From an uncultured Roseburia sp. (GTDB taxonomy: Bacteria > Bacillota > Clostridia > Lachnospirales > Lachnospiraceae): a stretch of 64,000 nucleotides of DNA. The notes beneath the pieces were generated by a model. That model did no database searches and was not told the DNA's origin. It saw nothing but the letters and a program-made list of their open reading frames with translations. Where the stretch lies: contig CANPGM010000008.1 of the NCBI GenBank assembly GCA_947573605.1, positions 1 through 64,000 on the forward strand. The letters are read 5' to 3'. Made by a program: the position numbers and the translations under genes. Shown here piece by piece: positions 53,262 through 62,002 of the stretch (the stretch's first letter is position 1; every line of letters begins with the position of its first letter).

Positions 53262-54281
53262 CTATTTCAGAATTTTATTTTTCATGCTGAATGCAAGATG
53301 TTTGAATTTGTTGTCCGATACGATTTTTACAAGTCCGCGGACTACACATTCCTCCGGTTCTTCACAGGTATTGATTTCAATTCCCGTAATGTCCCGGAAT
53401 AACACTTTTAAATCGTGAATCTGCGATCCCCCGCCTGTGATATAAATCCCGGAGTGAATAATGTCCTTTGCCAGCTCCGGAGGTGTTTTTTCCAGAATCA
53501 TTTTAATGGAATTGCAGATACTGTTTAAATTGTCTTTAATTGCTTCATATACCACGTCTCCGGAAATTTCCATTTCGATCGGAAGACCGCTTACTACATC
53601 GCGCCCTACTATAACCATCGTCTCCGTATTTCCCGGTATTCCGGCGCCTAACGTCTCTTTTAACGACTGCGCGGTTTTCTGCCCGATCACAAGATTATAT
53701 TTACGTTTGACATAGGTGATGATTGATTCGTCGATTCGATTTCCCCCGAAATGAAGCAAATCGGTGAGAACCAGTCCTCCAAGAGAAATAACCGAAATCT
53801 CTGTCGTATCGGCGCCGATATCTACCGTCATAATACCGGTCGGCTCGTTTACATCAAGTCCGAGACCTACGGCGTCCGCAATCGGTTTTTCGCATAAAAG
53901 TACGCTTTTCGGCTTTAAGCCGCTTTTATAAAAAAGGTCGAAGAAAGCACGCTTCTCTACTTCTGTTATGTCGGTCGGAACGGCTACGATAAATTCCGCT
54001 CCTTTTAATTTTCCCTTGATGTTTTTTTCTAAAAACTCCTGCAGCATTATCTGCAGGATATTAAATTCCGCAATCACGCCTTTTGAAACCGGGAAAACGA
54101 CATTGATTGATTCCGGCGCCTTCTCATACATTGCATAAGCATCGTCTCCGTATGCGTAAATCTGATTTTTATTTACAAGCGCTACGGTATTTTTTTCGTT
54201 CAGTATTTTATTTGTAGCCTTGCAATATACCTTCATATTGCAGGTACCAAGATCAATTCCATAAACATTGTTGTTAATCAT
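53262..54281 (-). CDS. mreB: Actin-like MreB family protein
   Basis: 339 residues, the length of MreB. Filament-forming ATPase that guides lateral wall synthesis. ATP-binding motifs: YGIDLGTCNMKVY, GIMTVDIGADTTEISVISLGG and GIYITGGGSQIHDL. GTCNMK differs from the usual GTANT of MreB, so it could be a specialised paralogue, but position before mreCD supports MreB. AAGGGAG precedes the start. Confidence 0.9.
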   Translation of the reverse strand: MINNNVYGIDLGTCNMKVYCKATNKILNEKNTVALVNKNQIYAYGDDAYAMYEKAPESINVVFPVSKGVIAEFNILQIMLQEFLEKNIKGKLKGAEFIVAVPTDITEVEKRAFFDLFYKSGLKPKSVLLCEKPIADAVGLGLDVNEPTGIMTVDIGADTTEISVISLGGLVLTDLLHFGGNRIDESIITYVKRKYNLVIGQKTAQSLKETLGAGIPGNTETMVIVGRDVVSGLPIEMEISGDVVYEAIKDNLNSICNSIKMILEKTPPELAKDIIHSGIYITGGGSQIHDLKVLFRDITGIEINTCEEPEECVVRGLVKIVSDNKFKHLAFSMKNKILK

Positions 54282-54313
54282 GTTCTTCTCCCTTGTTTTT
54301 TAATACGTCTGCC

Positions 54314-55006
54314 TTAAGCAATAACGCCGGATTCCCGGTAGCTATAGTATGTTCCGTCGCCGATAATAATATGGTCGGATAACGTAATTCCCAAAAGCTT
54401 ACCGCATTCGAGAATCCGCTCTGTCGCACGATTGTCTTCCGCAGAGGGAACTGCGCGTCCGCTCGGATGATTGTGCACGAGCACAAGATGAACGGCGCGT
54501 ATTTCCAGCGCCTTTATAAAAATTTCTCTCGGAGGAACGAAGGAACAGTTCACACTGCCTTTGGTAATCAGCGGATCATCTAACAGTCTGCATTTACTGT
54601 CAAACATGCATACAACTAACTGTTCCTGATTTTCATGCCGCATACGTTCCATATAGTAAGATGCAATGGAGGATGCGCTGTTTAAACAGACGCTGCTGTA
54701 GTATCTTGTAGACGCAATACGGCATGACAATTCCGCAATGCACTTTAACTGAATTGCTTTGACTTTTCCGATTCCCTTCACGGAAACCATGTCCCGATAG
54801 GGAATCTGGTACAAGTTCATTAGATTTTTGTTGCCGAGGTTCAGAAAATTCTGAGCCACATCCACGGATTTTAATCCGCTCGTTCCCGATTTAATAATGA
54901 CGGCTAAAAGCTCGGCGTCGCTTAGCGCACCCGGTCCGTAATTTAAAAACTTTTCATAGGGCTTTTCGGATTCCGGCAGTTCTTTTACTGTCAAATGATT
55001 GTCCAT
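54314..55006 (-). CDS. radC: RadC family JAB-domain protein
   Basis: 230 residues. N-terminal helix-hairpin-helix part (about 20-80, GPGALSDAELLAVIIKSGT; VKGIGKVKAIQLKCIAEL) and a JAB/MPN metal site (HNHPSGRAVPSAEDNRATERI). Despite the name its repair role is doubtful and the activity unknown. Commonly precedes mreB in Firmicutes, as here. ATG 55006 follows AAAGGA; the frame from 55060 is longer but unsupported. Confidence 0.92.
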   Translation of the reverse strand: MDNHLTVKELPESEKPYEKFLNYGPGALSDAELLAVIIKSGTSGLKSVDVAQNFLNLGNKNLMNLYQIPYRDMVSVKGIGKVKAIQLKCIAELSCRIASTRYYSSVCLNSASSIASYYMERMRHENQEQLVVCMFDSKCRLLDDPLITKGSVNCSFVPPREIFIKALEIRAVHLVLVHNHPSGRAVPSAEDNRATERILECGKLLGITLSDHIIIGDGTYYSYRESGVIA

Positions 55007-55071
55007 AACGATCCTTTCCCTCTCCCTGAAGGTATTATGCCAATCATTAGCAAAACCCATTCTTTATTTTA

Positions 55072-56376
55072 TCATAATAAATTCGTATTAACAAGATTCC
55101 GTTCCTTAAGTTTTTGTAAAGACATTAAAATCCCCAGTTTCGCATGGTACCAGGTAAGACCGCCCTGGAAATAGACAGAATACGGCGGCTTCATCGGTCC
55201 GTCGGCGCTTAATTCAATGGAGGATCCCTGTACAAACGCTCCCGCCGCCATGATGACATCGCTGTCATATCCCGGCATTGCCCAGGGTTCCGGCGTAACA
55301 TAGCTGTCTACCGGAGCCGCAGCCTGAATTCCTTCGCAAAAAGCGGTCATAGCGTCCGGATTGCGGAAAGTCACGGCCTGAATAATGTCGTGTCGGCTTT
55401 CCGTGCCGTCCGGAAGAACGTCAAAACCAAGACGTTCATAGATATTTGCGGCAAAAACGGCTCCTTTTAAGGCACCGCATACAACTGTAGGAGCCAAAAA
55501 CAGTCCCTGATAGAACGATTGAATTACGCCTAACGAGGCTCCGACTTCTTTTCCGAGTCCAGGGGAGGTCAGACGGTAAGCCGCGTTTTCGATATACTCT
55601 TTTTTTCCGACCAAATAACCGCCGATTGGGGCAAGCCCTCCGCCGGGATTTTTTATCAGAGAGCCGACAATCAGATCCGCTCCCGTTTCCAACGGCTCTT
55701 TTTCTTCCACAAATTCACCGTAACAATTGTCAACCATACAGACCACATCCGGCTTGATGTCTTTGATAAAGGAAATCAGTTCGCCGATTTTTTTCACGGA
55801 AAGCGTCGGACGCACTGCATATCCCTTTGAGCGCTGAATCGTCACAAGCCTGGTTTTTTCGTTGATTGCCGCGCGAATGGCGTCGTAATCAAAACTGCCG
55901 TCTGCAAGCAGGTCCGCCTGACGGTATGAAATTCCGTACTCTGCAAGCGAACCTTTAGAAGGACGGATTCCGATGACCTCTTCTAAGGTGTCGTACGGCT
56001 TCCCGACCGGGGATAAAAGTTCGTCTCCCGGCCTTAAATTAGACATCAGCGCCAGAGCCAGCGCGTGCGTTCCGCATGTAATCTGCGGCCGCACCAGTGC
56101 GTCTTCTCCTTTAAAACAGGACGCATATACTTTTTCAAGAGTATCTCTCCCCAAATCATTGTAACCATAGCCGGAGCTGGTCTGAAAACATTCTGCGCTG
56201 ACTCTGTTTTCCTGCATGGCCTTTATAACTTTCATCTGATTATATTCCGCACGTTTATTCATTTCCTCAAACCGCTCTTTTAATTCATGTTCTATTTTTT
56301 CACCAAAGCGGTATACTTCTTTGGATATTCCAAGAGAAGCATATTGTTCTTCCAGATATCGTTCCGTTCCATTCAT
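55072..56376 (-). CDS. Methionine gamma-lyase family protein (aluminium resistance protein, YnbB type)
   Basis: 434 residues, PLP-dependent fold type I. Family signatures: SSGYGYNDLGRDTLE, PQITCGTHALALALMSNLRPGDELLSPVGKPYDTLEEVIG, the PLP-lysine region GSLIKNPGGGLAPIGGYLVG, and GGLTWYHAKLG at the C-terminus. Often annotated as aluminium resistance; the true substrate is uncertain. Overlaps miaA by four bases (ATGA), the usual Clostridial pair. Confidence 0.88.
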   Translation of the reverse strand: MNGTERYLEEQYASLGISKEVYRFGEKIEHELKERFEEMNKRAEYNQMKVIKAMQENRVSAECFQTSSGYGYNDLGRDTLEKVYASCFKGEDALVRPQITCGTHALALALMSNLRPGDELLSPVGKPYDTLEEVIGIRPSKGSLAEYGISYRQADLLADGSFDYDAIRAAINEKTRLVTIQRSKGYAVRPTLSVKKIGELISFIKDIKPDVVCMVDNCYGEFVEEKEPLETGADLIVGSLIKNPGGGLAPIGGYLVGKKEYIENAAYRLTSPGLGKEVGASLGVIQSFYQGLFLAPTVVCGALKGAVFAANIYERLGFDVLPDGTESRHDIIQAVTFRNPDAMTAFCEGIQAAAPVDSYVTPEPWAMPGYDSDVIMAAGAFVQGSSIELSADGPMKPPYSVYFQGGLTWYHAKLGILMSLQKLKERNLVNTNLL

Positions 56377-57317
56377 ATGATTTTTTTCTCCTTTAATATC
56401 CGTTCCATTTCGGCAAGAATCGCCGCATCGTTATAACCGTATGTTTCTTTGTTAAGCCAGATTACCTCCCGCTCTCTGCCAAACCAGGTAAGCTGGCGCT
56501 TCGCAAAATGTCTGGAGTCCCGTTTGATCCGATAGACCGCCTCGTCAAGTGTGTATTCACCGTCCAGATACGCAAGAATTTCCTTATAACCAAGTCCCTG
56601 CATGGATACCATGTCTTTTTGAAAACCCATCTGTTTTAATTTTTTTACTTCGTCAATCAGGCCCTTTTCCAGCATACAATCGACACGCTTGTTGATTCGC
56701 TCATAGAGACGCGCCCGGTTGTCAGTCAGAACAAAGTAAGCAAAATTAAAAGGAGATGTTTTTTGCCGCTCCGTCTCGTTATGATCGGAAATTTTTGCCC
56801 CGGTCAGCCGATAAAATTCCAGCGCCCGGATCACACGTTTTCTGTTGTTCGGATGAATCTGCTCCGCCGATTTTTTATCGACTTGACGCAGCATTTCATG
56901 GAGGTACAAAACCCCCTTTTCATCTGCAAGGCGGTTTAATTCTCCCCTGTACGCCTCGTCGCTCGTTTGTTCGGTAAAATCAATGTCATAAAGCAGCGCC
57001 TGAATATAGAAGCCTGTGCCGCCGACGACAATCGGGATATTTCCGCTCCCGTAAATTTCCGAAAGACATTCTTTGGCGCGTTTGACAAAACGCACGACAT
57101 GAAACTCCTCGTCCGGTTCAAATTCGTCAATCAGATAATGCATAACGCCGCGCATTTCCTCCGGACTGATTTTTGCGGAACCGATATCCATATGTTTATA
57201 CACCTGCATGGAATCTGCCGAAATAACGGCGCCTCCGATTCTCTTTGCAAGTTCAACAGACAAATCCGTTTTTCCCGCCGCTGTCGGCCCGGTCAGAATC
57301 ACCATTGGCTGCTTCAT
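56373..57317 (-). CDS. miaA: tRNA dimethylallyltransferase
   Basis: 314 residues. Prenylates A37 of tRNAs reading UNN codons. P-loop GPTAAGKTDLSVELAKRI near residues 10-27, then ISADSMQVYKHMDIGSAK, GGTGFYIQALLYDIDF and KRDSRHFAKRQLTWF. ATG 57317 was chosen because the in-frame ATG at 57332 (MRGNTM) is the decoy within GAATGAGAGG. Follows mutL. Confidence 0.96.
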   Translation of the reverse strand: MKQPMVILTGPTAAGKTDLSVELAKRIGGAVISADSMQVYKHMDIGSAKISPEEMRGVMHYLIDEFEPDEEFHVVRFVKRAKECLSEIYGSGNIPIVVGGTGFYIQALLYDIDFTEQTSDEAYRGELNRLADEKGVLYLHEMLRQVDKKSAEQIHPNNRKRVIRALEFYRLTGAKISDHNETERQKTSPFNFAYFVLTDNRARLYERINKRVDCMLEKGLIDEVKKLKQMGFQKDMVSMQGLGYKEILAYLDGEYTLDEAVYRIKRDSRHFAKRQLTWFGREREVIWLNKETYGYNDAAILAEMERILKEKKII

Positions 57318-57335
57318 TGTGTTTCCTCTCATTCT

Positions 57336-57349
57336 GCCGCTTTTGCGGC
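57336..57349 (-). promoter_or_regulatory. GCCGC stem plus GAATGAGAGG module (before miaA)
   Basis: Read on the minus strand: GCCGC-AAAA-GCGGC, AGAATGAGAGGAAACACA, then the miaA ATG. The stem begins four bases after the mutL stop codon. Confidence 0.65.
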
Positions 57350-57353
57350 TGTT

Positions 57354-59309
57354 TCAGACAATCCGTTTGAACTTCTTTTCGAGCTCATATTTTGTCATGG
57401 CAATAATGGTCGGCCTGCCGTGCGGACACTGATACGGATTTTCAAGCTGCAATAACTCGTCGATCAGATGTTCCGCTTCCTCGCGGCTGAATCGGTTACT
57501 GCCCTTTACTGCCGCCTTGCAGGACATGGACGCCACTTTCTCCGTAATAAGAGCGGGAGCGGCCGTTCCCGATAACGAAGCAAAGTCATGAAGCAGTTCG
57601 ATGAACATTGCTTTCATATCGATATCGGAAAAATCTGCCGGCATTGCCGTAATTGCATATTCTTTTCCGCCGAACGGTTCAATTTCATATCCGAAAGAAC
57701 GAATCGGTTCCTGATATTTTTGCAGCATCCCGGCTTCTTCACTGCTTAACGTCAGAATAATCGGCGGACTGAGCGCCTGAGAAGCAAAGCTTTTTTGGGA
57801 AAGAGCTTTCATTGTTTTTTCATAAAGCACCTTCTCGTGAGCGGCATGCTGATCGATGAGAAACAGCTTTTCTTCATATTCAACCAGCCAGTAGGTATCG
57901 AATAACTGCCCTATTATCCGGTGCTTTTTTCTTGCTTCTTCACTTAAAAAACCAGGCGCAAGATCGGAAAGATTTTGCTGTTCGTAAGTCGTTTTCTCTT
58001 TTACTGTTGTAAAATCCGATTTTTCGGTTTCGATAGCCGCCGACTGCTTTTGTGTAATCGGAATATGATTTTCACCGGATAATTTTTCAAAAAGAGACAA
58101 AGCAGCGTTGCTGCTGCTCTTATTCGGCTGCCGTTGCGCGGCCAAAGCCCCGCCTGCATGGGTTCTCTGCGGATATTTCGGTTCGTAAGGGCTGTCGGCG
58201 GAAATTGCCTCCCGAACCTCGTTTAATCTTCGAAGCTCAAACGGTTCCGGCGTTTTGCCAAAAGTCTCCCGCCGTTCTTCTTTCTTTTTTTCTTCTTGCA
58301 CCGGAACTTCAGGGATAAATTCTTTGTACGATAACGCGCTGCTTATCATTTTGTGCAATGCGTCATAAATCTCCTCGTTTTTGTCAAAGCGCAGCTCCAT
58401 TTTGGTCGGATGAACGTTTACGTCGATAAATTCCGAATTCACGGTAAAATAAAGGACGCAGAACGGATACTGACGCTGCATCAGATAGCCTTTATACCCG
58501 TCCTCAATCGCTTTGGAAAGCAGCGCGCTTTTGACGTATCTGCCGTTCACGAAATAGCTTTCGTAATTTCGGTTTCCGCGGGAAACAATCGGTTTCCCAA
58601 TATAGCCGGATACGGAAAACAGCTCGTTTTCCTCCTCGACCGCAATCAGAGAAGAAGTAATATCTCTTCCGTATATGTGATAAATCAGATCTTTTTGGTT
58701 CGAATTTCCTGAGGTATGCAATTTTGTCTGTCCGTTTTGAATAAATTTAAAAGAAACGGACGGATGTGATAGCGCCAGCCGTTCCATCAGATCGCTGATA
58801 TAACCGCCTTCCGTCTGCGCGGTTTTTAAGAATTTTCTTCTTGCCGGCGTATTATAAAAAAGATTTCTGACTATAAACGTAGTCCCTTCAGGGGCGCCGA
58901 TCTCTTCGTTTTCCCGTTCCTTTGACCCTTCAATTACATATCTCGTTCCGGTAAGTTCGTCATAAGTTTTCGTAATCAATTCTACCTGCGCGACGGCAGA
59001 AATGCTTGATAAGGCTTCTCCGCGGAATCCCAGAGAGGTTATGCTGAATAAATCCTCCACGCATTTGATCTTGCTGGTAGAGTGGCGCAGAAATGCCGTC
59101 GGGACTTCTCTGCGGGAAATACCGCAGCCGTTATCCGTAATGCGTACGAAAGAAATACCGCCTTCTTTGATTTCTACAGTTATGGCAGTCGCCTTCGCGT
59201 CAAGCGCATTTTCGACCAGCTCTTTTACAACGGAGGACGGCCGTTCAACAACCTCGCCGGCTGCAATTTTATCAATCGTCTCCTGGTTCAGCAGCGTAAT
59301 TTCCGGCAT
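57354..59309 (-). CDS. mutL: DNA mismatch repair protein MutL
   Basis: 651 residues. N-terminal GHKL ATPase (ELVENALDAKATAITVEI; DNGCGISRREV; HSTSKI; GFRGEALSSISAV), a variable linker (about 340-450), and a C-terminal dimerisation and endonuclease domain with DQHAAHEKVLYEKTMKAL and CPHGRPT, so it should nick DNA as expected where MutH is absent. Co-directional with mutS, 23 bases apart. Confidence 0.96.
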   Translation of the reverse strand: MPEITLLNQETIDKIAAGEVVERPSSVVKELVENALDAKATAITVEIKEGGISFVRITDNGCGISRREVPTAFLRHSTSKIKCVEDLFSITSLGFRGEALSSISAVAQVELITKTYDELTGTRYVIEGSKERENEEIGAPEGTTFIVRNLFYNTPARRKFLKTAQTEGGYISDLMERLALSHPSVSFKFIQNGQTKLHTSGNSNQKDLIYHIYGRDITSSLIAVEEENELFSVSGYIGKPIVSRGNRNYESYFVNGRYVKSALLSKAIEDGYKGYLMQRQYPFCVLYFTVNSEFIDVNVHPTKMELRFDKNEEIYDALHKMISSALSYKEFIPEVPVQEEKKKEERRETFGKTPEPFELRRLNEVREAISADSPYEPKYPQRTHAGGALAAQRQPNKSSSNAALSLFEKLSGENHIPITQKQSAAIETEKSDFTTVKEKTTYEQQNLSDLAPGFLSEEARKKHRIIGQLFDTYWLVEYEEKLFLIDQHAAHEKVLYEKTMKALSQKSFASQALSPPIILTLSSEEAGMLQKYQEPIRSFGYEIEPFGGKEYAITAMPADFSDIDMKAMFIELLHDFASLSGTAAPALITEKVASMSCKAAVKGSNRFSREEAEHLIDELLQLENPYQCPHGRPTIIAMTKYELEKKFKRIV

Positions 59310-59332
59310 AAGATCTCCTCTTTTCTCAACTG

Positions 59333-62002
59333 TTATTGTTCTTCGCTTTCTCTTATTTTCTTTTGTATCTCATAGAGTCTGTTTAACGCTTCAATCGGCG
59401 TCATATTGGAAAGATTGGCATTTTTCAGTTCGTCAATAATATCGTCATATATTCCTCCGTATGAAAACGAATCGAAAAAAGACATCTGTGTGTAATCGTC
59501 CGGCGCCTGTTTCTTTTCCTTTTTCTTTTTTCCTTCCGGCGTCGATTCTACTTCAATACCGCGCGCTACGGAAGCTATATCGTTCTCAATCAGCTTTTCT
59601 ACGATTTCTTTTGCGCGTAAAATAACGGAATCCGGTACGCCGGCCAGCTTTGCAACCTGAATCCCATAGCTTTTGTCGGCGCCGCCTTTTACGATTTTAC
59701 GTAAAAATACGATGTCGTCTCCTTTTTCTCTGACTGCGATACAGTAATTGTTGACATTGTCGAGCTTTCCCTCCAATTCCGTCAGCTCATGATAATGCGT
59801 TGCAAAGAGCGTTTTTGCACCTAAAAGTTTAGGGTTGCTGATGTGCTCGACCACGGCCCATGCGATACTTAAACCGTCAAACGTACTGGTTCCGCGCCCG
59901 ATTTCGTCAAGTACCAGAAGAGATTTCCCCGTTGCGTTTCTTAAAATATTTGCAACTTCATTCATCTCTACCATAAAAGTACTCTGTCCGCTGGCAAGGT
60001 CGTCCGAAGCCCCGACGCGCGTAAAAATACGATCGACAATTCCGATTTCGGCCGACTCGGCCGGTACAAAACTGCCAATCTGCGCCATCAGAACAATAAT
60101 TGCCGTCTGACGCATATAAGTGGATTTTCCGGCCATATTGGGACCGGTAATGATAGATATCCGGTGATTCCCGTTGTCCAGGTACGTATCGTTCGCAATA
60201 AACATATCGTTTGTAATCATTTTTTCGACAACCGGATGACGTCCTTCTTTGATATGAATCGTTCCGTTTTCCGTAATTTTCGGCCTGCAATAATGATTGC
60301 TGTCGGCGACTAAGGCAAGAGACGCAAATACATCAAGCTGCGCGATTGCCTTCGCCGTTCGCTGTATACGGACAACTTCATTGGCAACCCGGCTCCGCAC
60401 TTCGGAAAACAGCTCGTATTCCAGACTGATCAGTCTGTCCTCCGCGCCGAGAATCATATCTTCCAATTCCTTTAATTCGGGTGTAATATAGCGTTCCGCA
60501 TTTGCCAGCGTCTGCTTTCTCATGAAATAATCCGGAACAAGGCTTAAATATGAGTTTGTCACTTCAAGATAATAACCGAAGATTTTGTTGTACTTGATCT
60601 TCAGGTTTTTAATTCCTGTTTTTTCCCGTTCTTTCGCCTCCAGTTCCGCCAGCCAGGTCTTTCCTTCCGTTTTTGCATGGCGGAACTGGTCGACTTCTTC
60701 ATGATAGCCGTCTTTAATCAGTCCGCCTTCCCGTACTGCAATCGGCGGATCCTCTATGATTGCGGCATCAATCAGCCGATAAATATCGTCAAGCGGGTCA
60801 ATCGATTCGCGAAGTTTTGACATAAGCTCTGTCTTGAAGTCGTTTAACAGGGCAAGAATCGGGGGGAGCATACCGACGGAATTTTTAAATGCAATTAAAT
60901 CCCGTGGATTTGCCGTTTTATAGGTCACTTTTGTAATCAATCGCTCCAAATCATAAATCGGATTTAAATATTCCCTTAACTCTTCTCTGGTAATCATATG
61001 GGAGTTTAATTCTTCAATGGCTTCCTGCCGTCTTTCGATTTCTTCTCGTTCTATCAATGGCTGTTCCACATAAGAACGAAGCAGTCTTGCTCCCATCGCA
61101 GTCTTTGTTTTATCCAAAACCCAGAGCAGCGAACCGCGCTTTTGCTTTTCCCGAAGCGTCTCCACCAGCTCTAAATTTCGTCTCGTAGAACTGTCGATCA
61201 TCATATACTTACCGGTCACATAAGGGTGTATGGAGGAAATATGGTCAAGACTGTTCTTCTGCGTCTCATACAGATATTTAAGCAGCGCGCCTGCCGCAGT
61301 CGTCCCGCAGGCAAAATCCTTAAGCCCCAGTCCCTCCAGACTATTTACCTTAAAATGTTCTTTTAGCGTATTTTCCGCCATCCCGTCTCCGAAATACCAA
61401 GAAGCCAGAGAATAAACCGTAATTCCGATCCGGTTTTTCAAATCCTCAATATCAATGCCGCTTATGTAAAAACTTTCGCTGCACACAATTTCCGCCGGTA
61501 AAAATTTATTGATTTCGTCCAGAAGCTTTTGCGCCGTCTCCACCTCCGTCACATAATAATCTCCGGTGGAGACGTCCGCTAGCGAAACGCCGTATTTACT
61601 TTCCGTATAGACGATACACATAATATAATTATTTTTCGTTTCGTCAAGCGCCTGTGAATCCATATTGGTTCCCGGCGTTACGACACGGATGACTTCGCGT
61701 TTTACGATCCCTTTTGCCAGCTTTGGGTCTTCAATCTGTTCACATACGGCGACCTTATAGCCTTTTGCAACCAGTTTGTTTAAATAACCTTCGACTGCAT
61801 GATACGGAACGCCGCACATCGGAGCGCGCTCCGTTGTTCCGCAGTTTTTTCCGGTCAGCGTCAGTTCCAGTTCCTTCGAGGCCGTCACCGCATCCTCAAA
61901 AAACATCTCGTAAAAATCTCCGAGCCGGTAAAACAGAATACAATCCTTATATTCTTCTTTTGTCTGCAGATAATGCTGCATCATTGGTGTATATTCAGCC
62001 AC
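59333..62002 (-). CDS. mutS: DNA mismatch repair protein MutS
   Basis: 889 residues. Mismatch recognition ATPase. N-terminal mismatch-binding domain (MMQHYLQTKEEYKDCILFYRLGDFYEMFFEDA with the Phe-x-Glu motif), core and clamp, ATPase with GPNMAGKSTYMRQ and DEIGRGTSTFDGLSIAWA, and a short C-terminal helix-turn-helix. GTG 62002 was chosen: GGAAGGAAG is spaced correctly and VAEYTPMMQ is the family start; the longer frame from 62074 runs through a minisatellite. Start overlaps the upstream flavoprotein stop by eight bases. Confidence 0.95.
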   Translation of the reverse strand: MAEYTPMMQHYLQTKEEYKDCILFYRLGDFYEMFFEDAVTASKELELTLTGKNCGTTERAPMCGVPYHAVEGYLNKLVAKGYKVAVCEQIEDPKLAKGIVKREVIRVVTPGTNMDSQALDETKNNYIMCIVYTESKYGVSLADVSTGDYYVTEVETAQKLLDEINKFLPAEIVCSESFYISGIDIEDLKNRIGITVYSLASWYFGDGMAENTLKEHFKVNSLEGLGLKDFACGTTAAGALLKYLYETQKNSLDHISSIHPYVTGKYMMIDSSTRRNLELVETLREKQKRGSLLWVLDKTKTAMGARLLRSYVEQPLIEREEIERRQEAIEELNSHMITREELREYLNPIYDLERLITKVTYKTANPRDLIAFKNSVGMLPPILALLNDFKTELMSKLRESIDPLDDIYRLIDAAIIEDPPIAVREGGLIKDGYHEEVDQFRHAKTEGKTWLAELEAKEREKTGIKNLKIKYNKIFGYYLEVTNSYLSLVPDYFMRKQTLANAERYITPELKELEDMILGAEDRLISLEYELFSEVRSRVANEVVRIQRTAKAIAQLDVFASLALVADSNHYCRPKITENGTIHIKEGRHPVVEKMITNDMFIANDTYLDNGNHRISIITGPNMAGKSTYMRQTAIIVLMAQIGSFVPAESAEIGIVDRIFTRVGASDDLASGQSTFMVEMNEVANILRNATGKSLLVLDEIGRGTSTFDGLSIAWAVVEHISNPKLLGAKTLFATHYHELTELEGKLDNVNNYCIAVREKGDDIVFLRKIVKGGADKSYGIQVAKLAGVPDSVILRAKEIVEKLIENDIASVARGIEVESTPEGKKKKEKKQAPDDYTQMSFFDSFSYGGIYDDIIDELKNANLSNMTPIEALNRLYEIQKKIRESEEQ

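Noticed and set aside
54274-54486. Frameshifted second part of radC
   Set aside because: The radC frame is complete with the HNHPSG motif and normal end; this overlapping frame is a shadow.
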